Assembly: GCA_045562535.1 (NCBI GenBank)
Contig: JBJKVP010000007.1
Coordinates: forward strand, 1-22,524
Source of the DNA: UBA6926 sp045562535
GTDB lineage: Bacteria; Chloroflexota; Dehalococcoidia; UBA6926
DNA: 22,524 bases
Direction of reading: 5' to 3'
The first letter of the stretch is position 1. Each line of letters begins with the position of its first letter. The notes under the pieces were generated by a model. That model saw only the letters and a list, made by a program, of their open reading frames with translations, was not told where the DNA came from and did no database searches. Below are positions 7,986 through 16,175 of this stretch, piece after piece. A program made the position numbers and the translations under genes.

Positions 7986-9263
7986 TCAAGAACGAACATC
8001 CCAGTCACCCAATATAATCCACTTATAACTAGTTAATTCCTGAAGTCCCATAGGTCCACGAGCATGCAATTTATTAGTACTAATAGCAACCTCAGCTCCT
8101 AACCCAAACTGCCCACCATCAGTAAATCTAGTAGAAGCGTTTACATATACAGCAGCTGAATCAACTTCATTCAAAAATCTCTCTGCGTTTTCCTTGTTGT
8201 GAGTAAGAATTGCTTCCGAGTGATCTCCATGCTGTGCTATATGAACCATTGCTTCATCAATCGAATCAACCACTTTAATGGCAACCGTTAACGAAAGAAA
8301 CTCTCGGCCCCAATCATCGGAGGTTGCCGGTTTAACGACTAATTTAGTATCTCCTGTTAACATACCAAACGCCCGCTCGTCGGCATGGACTTCTACATTT
8401 CCTGTTTCACCCCACATTTTTTCTATTGCACTCAATATCTCAGGAGCTTTTTCAGAATGAATTAGGATCGTATCAAGAGCGTTACAAACCGTAGGTCTTT
8501 GGACTTTTGCATTATCCAATATACCGACTGCGTTTTCGATATCAACTTTGGAGTCTACATAAATATGGCAAACACCTACTCCTCCAGTAACTACAGGAAC
8601 AGATGCATTTTCAGCTACAAATCGTATTAGTTCAGCTCCCCCACGAGGAATCAGTAGATCTATTCCTCCTCGAAAAGCCAACATTTCGGAAACGATCTTC
8701 CTATCGGTAGATTCTATAAGATCTATACACCCATCCGGCAAAGAAGAATTTTTGAGAGCTCTTTTTATCACATTAGAAATAGCAATATTAGAATTTATAG
8801 CTTCTTTACCTCCACGTAAAACCGCTGAATTACCTGATTTTATTGCTAGGGTGGATATATCTACAGTTACATTAGGTCTGCTCTCATAAATTGTTGCAAT
8901 AACACCCAGTGGAACCCTTCTTTTGGATATTTCAAGTCCGTTCTCCATTTGTTTTGAATCAAATTCTTCGCCAACCGGATCAGGCAATAAAGCAACAGAA
9001 CGAGCGTCTTCTGCCATAGATTCAATTCTCTCGTCATTAAGCAACAATCGGTCTAAGTTTGCTGCAGACATCCCAGATTTTAACCCGTTCGAATAATCGG
9101 TAGCGTTAGAAGATAAAATATCTTGTTTTGATTCAATCAATAAATCGGCAATCGCCAGTATAGTCAGATTTTTTTCCTCGGTCGAAGCGTGTGCCAAAAC
9201 ACTAGCAGCATCTCTAGCTACTTGAACTTTTTCTTTTAATTCTTTAGAGATTTCATCACTCAT
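7986..9263 (-). CDS. proA: Glutamate-5-semialdehyde dehydrogenase (gamma-glutamyl phosphate reductase)
   Basis: ProA reduces gamma-glutamyl phosphate with NADPH to glutamate-5-semialdehyde, the second step of proline synthesis. It is an aldehyde-dehydrogenase-fold enzyme. The catalytic cysteine is C260 in RPTVCNALDTILIH. DLLIPRGG at 203-209 and the C-terminal family signature (VDSIDEAMVHIAQHGDHSEAI region) are clear, as is SRPNVTVD at 128-135. Length is 425 residues, usual. The ATG is preceded by GAGAGGA at good spacing. proB lies immediately upstream with a 39-nt gap, and because ProB's product is unstable the two enzymes usually work as a pair. Proline synthesis to this stage is complete here; proC is not in the window. 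Confidence 0.96.
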   Translation of the reverse strand: MSDEISKELKEKVQVARDAASVLAHASTEEKNLTILAIADLLIESKQDILSSNATDYSNGLKSGMSAANLDRLLLNDERIESMAEDARSVALLPDPVGEEFDSKQMENGLEISKRRVPLGVIATIYESRPNVTVDISTLAIKSGNSAVLRGGKEAINSNIAISNVIKRALKNSSLPDGCIDLIESTDRKIVSEMLAFRGGIDLLIPRGGAELIRFVAENASVPVVTGGVGVCHIYVDSKVDIENAVGILDNAKVQRPTVCNALDTILIHSEKAPEILSAIEKMWGETGNVEVHADERAFGMLTGDTKLVVKPATSDDWGREFLSLTVAIKVVDSIDEAMVHIAQHGDHSEAILTHNKENAERFLNEVDSAAVYVNASTRFTDGGQFGLGAEVAISTNKLHARGPMGLQELTSYKWIILGDWDVRS

Positions 9264-9302
9264 AAGATTTCCTCTCGATACTACCCTCTCGTATTCCGTT
9301 AT

Positions 9303-10430
9303 CTAAATTAACACCATATTATCAATGTGAACTATCTCATCTCCAACAAATCTTCCTTCAAAATTTGGAGAAGAAATTATATCTCTAACAGATTCAGACT
9401 GCTGCCCTTTAAATAGGTTAACTGCCTCTGACGGATACGCAACCGCTCCACGCGCAATCGGTGAATTATCAGGGCCAACAATTTCCACAACGTCTCCTGA
9501 ACCAAACGAACCTTGAACATTTAAGACGCCGATCGCTAATAGACTAGACTTTCCAGTGAGCAAAGCTTGTGCAGCTCCTTGATCTACAACTAATTTACCT
9601 TTTACAAAAGCACTCCCGAGAGATCGCCTCCTTGCCCCAGAACTTCTTTTAGGCCAAGGCTCAAAGAATGTCCCTATATCTTCGCCGTCAATTATTCTAT
9701 TTAGCACGTTATCTTCATATCCACCAGCTATCACAGTCGCCGTCCCCCACGAGGTCGCTTCTGCAGCCGCCAGTACTTTAGTAGCCATCCCGCCCGTCCC
9801 TCTTGAACCGGGAATATCATTTACACTCTTAATAATAGCGTCGTCAACACTCGTAATCCTTTTTATTAATTTTGCTGCGGGATTTGTCCTTGGGTCTGAA
9901 TCAAATAAACCGATTTGGTCAGTTAAAAACACCAAAAGATCAGCCTCTATCAAATTAGCCACGGCGGCCGATAAATTATCATTATCACCAAAAGATTCGT
10001 CAATTTCCTCTGTTGCAACTACATCATTCTCATTGACTATAGGAATAACTCCCAAGCCAAACAATTCTTCTAAGGTACTTCTAGCATTAGACGCAGTGAT
10101 ATTCGATGACAATTCAGCTCTTGTCAATAAAGCTTGACCTACAATAATTTTATAATCCGCAAAAAGCTTCGCGTACATTTGCATTAAATGGTTTTGCCCA
10201 ACAGCTGCTTGAGCTTGAAGCATTTTCAGTGATTGAGCCATATTCTCTTGACCCAAAAGGCCTCGGCCAGCGGCAATAGCTCCGGAAGAAACAATTAAAA
10301 TTTCCAAATTCTTTGATCTCAGAAAAGCAATCTGACTGACCAAAGAAGCAATAATTTCTTCCTTGAGAGAATCAGATTCACCTGTGAGCAAATTCGTGCC
10401 CAGTTTGACAACCACTCGACTATATTTCAT
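9303..10430 (-). CDS. proB: Glutamate 5-kinase with C-terminal PUA domain
   Basis: ProB phosphorylates L-glutamate to gamma-glutamyl phosphate and is the usual feedback-controlled entry to proline synthesis. The amino-acid kinase domain occupies about residues 1-260, with VVVKLGTNLL near the N-terminus, VNENDVV, FGDNDNLSAAVA and GTGGMATKVLAA. A PUA domain follows (about 280-370: RRRSLGSAFVKGKLVVDQGA, and ARGAVAYPSEAVNLFKG). Length of 375 residues matches the PUA-containing form. The ATG is preceded by a weak AAGAGA. It heads the proBA operon and is divergent from recF; a minus-strand TATAAT at 10486-10491 is a candidate -10. Confidence 0.96.
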   Translation of the reverse strand: MKYSRVVVKLGTNLLTGESDSLKEEIIASLVSQIAFLRSKNLEILIVSSGAIAAGRGLLGQENMAQSLKMLQAQAAVGQNHLMQMYAKLFADYKIIVGQALLTRAELSSNITASNARSTLEELFGLGVIPIVNENDVVATEEIDESFGDNDNLSAAVANLIEADLLVFLTDQIGLFDSDPRTNPAAKLIKRITSVDDAIIKSVNDIPGSRGTGGMATKVLAAAEATSWGTATVIAGGYEDNVLNRIIDGEDIGTFFEPWPKRSSGARRRSLGSAFVKGKLVVDQGAAQALLTGKSSLLAIGVLNVQGSFGSGDVVEIVGPDNSPIARGAVAYPSEAVNLFKGQQSESVRDIISSPNFEGRFVGDEIVHIDNMVLI

Positions 10431-10533
10431 TATCTCTTACCATTTAAATTAGGAAACCCAAGGGTAATCCCGTAGTTTATCCGCTATTATAACCTCAAAG
10501 AGCAAGACTAACCGGGATTCAAGGGGTAAACAA
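10431..10533. promoter_or_regulatory. Divergent proB/recF promoter region
   Basis: This 103-nt spacer must drive proBA (minus) and the recF cluster (plus). A perfect TATAAT is at 10486-10491 on the minus strand, about 55 nt before proB, without a convincing -35 at normal spacing. The plus strand has TATTAT at 10485-10490 in the same place. AAGGGG at 10521-10526 is a likely ribosome-binding site for recF. Confidence 0.4.
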
Positions 10534-11745
10534 ATATTCATTAGCAATTTACATCTAACCCATTTCCGGAATTACGTAGCAATTAACACGCAATTCCATA
10601 AGGGTCTTAGCATACTACATGGAAGTAATGGTCATGGTAAAACAAATTTGCTTGAATCGATTTCCATGTTACCAACCGGCCGTTCGAGCAAAGCTTCCAA
10701 TGATCGAGAAACTATAGGTTGGACGGCGGCAAGCGAACCGATACCCTACTCAAAAATCCAAGCAGAAGTAACGGAAAATTCTATTCTTACAGATATAGAA
10801 TTGGTACTCCAGATAAATAATTTATCTAATTTAAACAAAGGCAACGACCGTTCAAATGAAAATTATTTACTGAAAACCGGAAGGCTCCAAAAAGCTCTCA
10901 AATTAAATGGGGTTCGCCAAAAAAGAACCATCGGTTCAGAAATTATAAAAGTCGTGTCAACTGGTCCAGAGGAAGTATCTTTATTATCAGGTTCTCCGTC
11001 AGCAAGAAGACGTTTCCTTGAAGATATAAGCGCCCAAACAGATCCTCAGTTTTTGGAAACCAACCAAAGATACCAAAAGGTTCTTAGCCAAAGAAATGCA
11101 TTACTGAAACGAATACGACAACAGCAAAATACACGAACTAATGAAATAAACGCTTGGGAAGAAGAACTAGTAAAACTCGGATCATATATTTTGTATAGCC
11201 GCTATCAACTATTGGAATCCATTAAACACGAACTGGATCAATCTTATCAATACTTATCAGCAGAATCAGGAGATTTCAATTTAGTTTATATTGACAGTAC
11301 TAACTCTTCTGAAAAATCCTCCTTGACGGACATAAACGAAAATTTCAAAAAGTCAATTGAAGAAAACTGGAACAAAGATTTAGCTACCTCGACAACGTCA
11401 GTAGGCCCTCATAGGGACGACTTTAGAACATTCTTGGATAACAAGGATATCGGAATTTTTGGTTCAAGAGGTCAGCAGAGAGTAGTATCTATAGCACTAT
11501 TTCTAGGAGAAGCTACATATATACAAGCCAAAACACAAAAGACCCCCATCTTGTTATTTGATGACCCTTTATCCGAATTAGATACTTTACATAGAGAAAG
11601 ATTCCTAGATTTTGGGATTTCCATTGGAGAACAAGTGCTTCTAACCACCGCGGAACCGACATTAATTCCAAGAAAAAATAATGTGGAATCTAATCATTAC
11701 TCAGTAAATAGAGGTATAATTTCAAATATAGATAGACCAATATAA
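10534..11745 (+). CDS. recF: DNA replication/repair protein RecF with apparent non-canonical start
   Basis: RecF is an SMC-like ATPase that with RecO and RecR loads RecA at single-strand gaps. The Walker A motif GSNGHGKTN is at residues 30-38, preceded by the family N-terminus (ISNLHLTHFRNY). The signature region reads GSRGQQRVVSIALFLGEA, GPHRDDF is present, and Walker B is LLFDDPLSELD. The first standard start in frame (TTG 10648) lies after the Walker A lysine and would destroy the enzyme. Upstream the frame is open to a TAA at 10465-10467 with no ATG, GTG or TTG. ATA at 10534 sits 7 nt after AAGGGG and gives MFISNLHLTHFRNY, matching RecF; ATT at 10540 is the alternative. A single-base error or strain variant turning ATG to ATA is also possible. 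Product about 403 residues. It heads the five-gene plus-strand cluster. Confidence 0.9.
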   Translation: MFISNLHLTHFRNYVAINTQFHKGLSILHGSNGHGKTNLLESISMLPTGRSSKASNDRETIGWTAASEPIPYSKIQAEVTENSILTDIELVLQINNLSNLNKGNDRSNENYLLKTGRLQKALKLNGVRQKRTIGSEIIKVVSTGPEEVSLLSGSPSARRRFLEDISAQTDPQFLETNQRYQKVLSQRNALLKRIRQQQNTRTNEINAWEEELVKLGSYILYSRYQLLESIKHELDQSYQYLSAESGDFNLVYIDSTNSSEKSSLTDINENFKKSIEENWNKDLATSTTSVGPHRDDFRTFLDNKDIGIFGSRGQQRVVSIALFLGEATYIQAKTQKTPILLFDDPLSELDTLHRERFLDFGISIGEQVLLTTAEPTLIPRKNNVESNHYSVNRGIISNIDRPI

Positions 11746-11766
11746 CAACGTGCAGTAGGTATGATT

Positions 11767-12552
11767 ATGACAATAAACGATACACTATATTCGAAAATTG
11801 AAGATGCAGCCAGAACTCTGATGTCATCTTCGTATGGAACCGCAATAACAGGTGCAGGGATGTCAGCAGAGAGCGGAGTTCCTACTTTCAGAGGCCCAGA
11901 TGGTCTTTGGACAAAATACGGAGAACCAGATGACTTAGGATATGAAAAATTCCAACAGGACCCAAAACTTTGGTGGGAAACCAGACTTAGTGGTACTTAT
12001 ATGCCAGAAATGAAAACAGCCTTAGAAGCCGCAAAACCAAATGCTGGCCACCTTGCTTTGGCGAAACTAGAAGAAATGGGGCACATAAATTATGTGATAA
12101 CTCAAAATGTGGACGGACTTCATTCACAAGCGGGAACTGAAAATATCGTTGAAATACACGGTAACAATAAATTACTTAGGTGTATCCAATGTGAAACCAG
12201 ATACAATCCTGAGGATATACCTACGGAAGTGCTCCCTCCAATATGTCCAGACTGCAATGGCTTGATAAAAATTGATACCGTAATGTTTGGAGAGCCAATC
12301 CCAAGATCAGTTTTATTGAACTGCCAAAATCAAACTTCCCAAACCGACTGTATGCTAATTCTAGGGACCTCAGGTGTAGTGTATCCAGCCGCAGCGTTGC
12401 CTTCGATGGCGAAATCAAACAACGGGGCGAAGCTAATTGAAATTAATCCTGAACCATCGGCTTTATCTCCGATTTGTGATATTGTAATCCAAGCTCCAAC
12501 CGGAGTCGCACTACCTGCTCTAGTAGAACTTTTAGGCGTAAAGGATCGATAG
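11767..12552 (+). CDS. cobB: Sir2-family NAD-dependent protein deacylase
   Basis: Sirtuins remove acetyl or longer acyl groups from lysines using NAD. Numbering from this ATG: GAGMSAESGVPTFRG (from residue 29) binds NAD, TQNVDGLH is near 112-119, the catalytic His is H131 in EIHGN, four zinc cysteines form CIQC (139, 142) and CPDC (160, 163), and GTSGVVYPAA and EINPE complete the Rossmann fold. The helix that carries the Tyr/Arg pair of desuccinylase-type sirtuins reads KLWWETR here, so Arg seems kept and Tyr replaced by Trp; acyl preference is open. ATG 11761 directly abuts AGGT, so ATG 11767, 7 nt after AGG, is the better start. It follows recF by 21 nt, and the ThDP enzyme follows after 3 nt. 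Confidence 0.93.
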   Translation: MTINDTLYSKIEDAARTLMSSSYGTAITGAGMSAESGVPTFRGPDGLWTKYGEPDDLGYEKFQQDPKLWWETRLSGTYMPEMKTALEAAKPNAGHLALAKLEEMGHINYVITQNVDGLHSQAGTENIVEIHGNNKLLRCIQCETRYNPEDIPTEVLPPICPDCNGLIKIDTVMFGEPIPRSVLLNCQNQTSQTDCMLILGTSGVVYPAAALPSMAKSNNGAKLIEINPEPSALSPICDIVIQAPTGVALPALVELLGVKDR

Positions 12553-12555
12553 CTA

Positions 12556-14292
12556 ATGGATACTAAAAAAGATAGCACTAAGCTTGCACCAGATGCTGTT
12601 TGGGATGCAATCGAAGAATGCGGGATAGACCAAGTTTATGGTATCCCTGGCGCAGTCACCGTTCGCCTCTATAATGCCTTGTACGAACGTCAGGACAAAT
12701 TCAATGTAGTTCTCGTTCGTCACGAGCAAACAGCATCAACGATGGCTGAAGGGTACGGTAGAGTCACAGGAAAACCTGCTATCGTTCTTGGGCAGGGTCC
12801 TTTTATCGCAACAAATGGTGGGGAAGCGATTATAGAAGCCTACCTAAGCGGAACACCCATGGTTATTTTATTAGATGCATCAATCAATAATTTTTCGCAG
12901 CACGGCGTATACCAATCAGGCACAGGCGACTACGGAAGTTATGACTTGCGACAAATGATGTCTGGGATGACTAAATATGTGGCGTATGCAACCACACCTA
13001 AAGAAACAGTTCAGGGTGTGCAGCTTGCATATAAACATGCTATTTCAGGAAGACCTGGTCCAACTTGCGTAATAATAAAAGATCCGTCTGCTTTAGGTGA
13101 AGTCGATCTAGAAACAGCACCAAAAGTATACCCTTCAGAACGATATCTAAATGTCTCAAAAACAGTTGCACCCAAAGAGGAAATTGAAAAAGCAGCTAAC
13201 CTAATTTCTGAAGCAAAAAGACCTGTCATTATTTCTGGAAATGGCGTACATCAATCAAAAACTTATGACCAACTTAAAAAGATCTCTGAAAAAATGGTCG
13301 CAGGAGTGGCTACGTCGTACAGAGGAAAAGGGACATTCTCAGAGGCGCACACATTAGGTTTAGGTGTGATGGGCCTATTCCCAGAACCAGCTGCCAATTC
13401 CTTGGTGGCGGATGCTGATTTACTGCTTGTCGTTGGATGTAGGTTAGGACCTAGTGACACAGCAAATGAAAATCCAGCTCTAATTGATCCAACTCGACAG
13501 AAAATAGTACAAATTGACATTGAGCCAAGGAATGTTGGCTGGACCTTCCCGGTGGATGTAGGTTTGGTGGGAGACGCGTCCCTAATACTGGATCAACTCC
13601 AAGATGCTCTAGATGAATTACCAGAAAATATTAAAACTGAGCGCACCCAGTATATTACAACCAAGAAACAGGAAAATAACTACTTCACAGATCCAGAGTC
13701 TAATTCTAGTGATTTCCCAATAAGACCGGAAAGGTTACTAGAGGAAATTAACAAAATCGTCGAGCCTAACGCCATTATTGCCCTCGATGCGGGCAATAAT
13801 AGGGTATGGACAACCCATTACTATCAAGTAAAAGATCCAGGAATTGTGCTAGTGCCTGGAGGAACTGCAGGAATGGGATGGGGACCCGGAGCAATTCTTG
13901 GAGCTAAAATTGCAGCTCCCGATAGGCAATGCGTTAGTATCAGTGGCGATGGTGGGTTCGGCTTAGCCATTCATTCTTATATAACAGCCGTTGATGAAAA
14001 TTTACCCATTGTATTTATAGTTATGAATGATTCTGCCTTGGGAATGGTAACTAGAGGACAAGGTGAGAAAAGAATCGCCTCAGAATTCAGACCAACGGAA
14101 TACTGGAAAATAGCAGAAGCGTACGGGGGAACGGGCTACAATATAACCGATCCAGAACAAATTAAACCTGCATTACAAAAAGCGCTCTCTGAAAATCGCC
14201 CGTCTGTTCTCGATATAAAAATCGATCCATCCATAGATTATCTAAAACTTAGAGCGGTAGATTTAGTTAGCTATCAGTATAGGGCGATATAA
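12556..14292 (+). CDS. Thiamine-diphosphate-dependent enzyme of the acetolactate synthase/benzoylformate decarboxylase superfamily
   Basis: The 578-residue protein has the three-domain IlvB-like layout: N-terminal pyrimidine-binding domain (about 8-175), central Rossmann-like domain (about 205-350) and C-terminal pyrophosphate-binding domain (about 390-560). The activating glutamate is E57 in VRHEQTA, and the ThDP signature runs from GDG at 464-466 to MN at 490-491. A loop GGTAGMGWGPGAILGAKIAAP precedes it. FAD-binding and valine-regulation features of true acetolactate synthase cannot be confirmed, and no small subunit (ilvN) or ilvC is nearby, so a biosynthetic IlvB is unlikely. Candidates are a 2-oxoacid decarboxylase, a carboligase or an oxalyl-CoA/sulfoacetaldehyde type enzyme. 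AAGGA lies 10 nt before the ATG. DUF1015 starts in the base after its stop. Confidence 0.85.
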   Translation: MDTKKDSTKLAPDAVWDAIEECGIDQVYGIPGAVTVRLYNALYERQDKFNVVLVRHEQTASTMAEGYGRVTGKPAIVLGQGPFIATNGGEAIIEAYLSGTPMVILLDASINNFSQHGVYQSGTGDYGSYDLRQMMSGMTKYVAYATTPKETVQGVQLAYKHAISGRPGPTCVIIKDPSALGEVDLETAPKVYPSERYLNVSKTVAPKEEIEKAANLISEAKRPVIISGNGVHQSKTYDQLKKISEKMVAGVATSYRGKGTFSEAHTLGLGVMGLFPEPAANSLVADADLLLVVGCRLGPSDTANENPALIDPTRQKIVQIDIEPRNVGWTFPVDVGLVGDASLILDQLQDALDELPENIKTERTQYITTKKQENNYFTDPESNSSDFPIRPERLLEEINKIVEPNAIIALDAGNNRVWTTHYYQVKDPGIVLVPGGTAGMGWGPGAILGAKIAAPDRQCVSISGDGGFGLAIHSYITAVDENLPIVFIVMNDSALGMVTRGQGEKRIASEFRPTEYWKIAEAYGGTGYNITDPEQIKPALQKALSENRPSVLDIKIDPSIDYLKLRAVDLVSYQYRAI

Positions 14293-15594
14293 TTGGTAGA
14301 ATTACAGCCATTCATTGGGACCAGATATAACCCTGAATCTATTCCTGACCTGTCCTCTGCTATTGCGCCCCCTTATGACGTTATATCAAAAGAACAACAG
14401 GAAGCTTTCTATCAACGAAATCCCTACAACATAATTCGCTTAGAATACCCAATACCAAACTCTAATCATGACGCTTACGAGGTTTCAGCATTAACACTTG
14501 AAGACTGGAAAGAAAAAGGTGTTTTAAAAAAAGATGTACTAAGTTTTTATCTTATACGCCACTCCTTCAATTTTATTGGTAAATCATATGAACGTTTGGA
14601 ATTACTAGCAACGGTTCGTATTCAACCTTGGTCACAGGGAAGTGTTCTTCCACATGAACACACTGGAGAAAGCGCAAAACTTGATAGATTGAATATGTTA
14701 AGAGCAACCAACACTAATATAAGCCCTATAATGACATTGTACGACGATAAAACAAACGAGTTGAGCCAAATACTGAATCGTATTGTAACAAGACCCCCCA
14801 CAGTGAACGAATTCACGACTCAAGAAATGGAGCAATATACCTTTTGGCAAATAACAGAGCCAGACGAAATAGAGGCGATTCAAAATTCTGTTAATGGGCC
14901 CCTATACATCGCAGACGGACATCATAGATATGAAACATCACTGAATTATAAAAATGAAATCGGCTCTACGATAGATGAAAACGCAAAAACAAATTACATC
15001 ATGGCATCTATCACTCCTATTCAAGATCCAGGATTGATTAGCCTTCCTTATCATAGGATGCTCGAAAATTTATCGTCCGATCAAGTTAAAAGAATTTTAA
15101 GGCAAATCGATGTTTATTTTGACTCTAGGACTGTAAGCATCAACAACAAATCTATAGAGGAAATATCAGAGTTAATTGATAAAAATATATATCAAACGCC
15201 TGAGCCTTCTATTGGTTTTATAGACGACGATCTTAATGAAATATTGGTTCTAACCGTAAAAGATACTGAAGCTGCTCAAGGATTGTTCTCTAGCGAATCA
15301 GAAATTTGGGCGCAACTCTCACCATGTATTTTTTCGGATTTACTACTAAAACCGGCATTAGGAATGCTTCAACAAGAAGCCGAAGATAAAGGGTACTTAA
15401 CCTATACAAGGGATCCGCTAGATGCAATACATAAATTAAAATCTAATAAAGTTGACCAGGTCTTTATTTTGGATGGTGTACCTATGGCCCGAATGACAAA
15501 AATAGCGCAAGAAGGCGAACGGCTACCTCACAAATCCACCTACTTCCATCCTAAGGTAGCAACCGGGTTTGTGCTAAATACACTGGATAGATAA
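14293..15594 (+). CDS. DUF1015 family protein (function unknown)
   Basis: The N-terminus (PFIGTRYNPESI, then APPYDVIS at 25-32 and NPYNIIRLEYP at 43-53) and the central ADGHHRYET at 207-215 are hallmarks of DUF1015. HEHT at 121-124 adds further histidines, so a metal or phosphate-binding site is plausible but unproven. Length of 433 residues is typical. The start is a TTG immediately after the stop of the ThDP enzyme, with AGGG 8 nt upstream, so translation is coupled. I do not know a demonstrated biochemical activity for the family. In this cluster it travels with a sirtuin and a ThDP enzyme, and greA follows after 64 nt with its own strong ribosome-binding site. The 64-nt gap shows no clear promoter or terminator. 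Confidence 0.88.
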   Translation: MVELQPFIGTRYNPESIPDLSSAIAPPYDVISKEQQEAFYQRNPYNIIRLEYPIPNSNHDAYEVSALTLEDWKEKGVLKKDVLSFYLIRHSFNFIGKSYERLELLATVRIQPWSQGSVLPHEHTGESAKLDRLNMLRATNTNISPIMTLYDDKTNELSQILNRIVTRPPTVNEFTTQEMEQYTFWQITEPDEIEAIQNSVNGPLYIADGHHRYETSLNYKNEIGSTIDENAKTNYIMASITPIQDPGLISLPYHRMLENLSSDQVKRILRQIDVYFDSRTVSINNKSIEEISELIDKNIYQTPEPSIGFIDDDLNEILVLTVKDTEAAQGLFSSESEIWAQLSPCIFSDLLLKPALGMLQQEAEDKGYLTYTRDPLDAIHKLKSNKVDQVFILDGVPMARMTKIAQEGERLPHKSTYFHPKVATGFVLNTLDR

Positions 15595-15658
15595 TGGATT
15601 TACGAGTAGACTAGATTCCTCTGCAAAGAGATGTGGGTTTAACTAAGGGGGAATTTTT

Positions 15659-16147
15659 ATGTCTTCACAAAATATTGAAACCGATGACCAAGTATATATA
15701 ACAGCCGAGGGATTAGAAGCCCTCAAGATCGAACTAGACGAGATGAGAACCACTCGCCGAACTGAGGTAGCAGAACTAATCCAAAAAGCGAAAGAATTAG
15801 GAGATATCACCGATAGTGCACAATACGATGCCGCTAAAGAGGAACAAGGGTTTCTAGAGGGTCGTATAAGACAGCTTGAAGATCAAATAAATCACGCAAG
15901 TATCATTGATGAAAGTGATTCATCAGGAGATGTTATAAGAATTGGATCAAAGGTCACATTAATCGACACCGACGGAGTTGAGGAAAAATGGGAAATAGTG
16001 GGACGAGCGGAATCCGATGCCACAAACGGACGTATCTCTAATGAGTCCCCTGTTGCCAAAGCAATAATCGGTAGAAAAAAGGGTGATACAGCTCAAGTAA
16101 ACACTCCAGGTGGAGTGATAGATCTGAAAGTAAAATCTATAGAATAA
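15659..16147 (+). CDS. greA: Transcription elongation factor GreA
   Basis: GreA enters the RNA polymerase secondary channel and stimulates cleavage of backtracked RNA. The N-terminal coiled coil (about residues 14-85) carries the tip motif GDITDSAQYDAAKEEQ (48-63), equivalent to GDLKENAEYHAAREQQ of E. coli GreA. The catalytic Asp (D49) is kept, while the second acidic residue is Asp (D52) instead of the usual Glu. The C-terminal FKBP-like domain (about 90-162) includes ISNESPVAKAIIGRKKGD and the typical GDTAQVNTPGG. Length of 162 residues is normal. AAGGGGGA lies a few nt before the ATG. It ends the plus-strand cluster and converges with guaB3. Confidence 0.95.
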   Translation: MSSQNIETDDQVYITAEGLEALKIELDEMRTTRRTEVAELIQKAKELGDITDSAQYDAAKEEQGFLEGRIRQLEDQINHASIIDESDSSGDVIRIGSKVTLIDTDGVEEKWEIVGRAESDATNGRISNESPVAKAIIGRKKGDTAQVNTPGGVIDLKVKSIE

Positions 16148-16170
16148 GATATCTATTCAAAAAGATATTT
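16147..16170. terminator. Possible weak bidirectional terminator between greA and guaB3
   Basis: AGATATCT and AGATATTT can pair as an 8-bp AT-rich stem (one G-U) around an 8-nt loop in the 28-nt gap between convergent stops. The plus strand lacks a U-run after it, so termination here is uncertain. Confidence 0.3.
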
Positions 16171-16175
16171 CGAAT

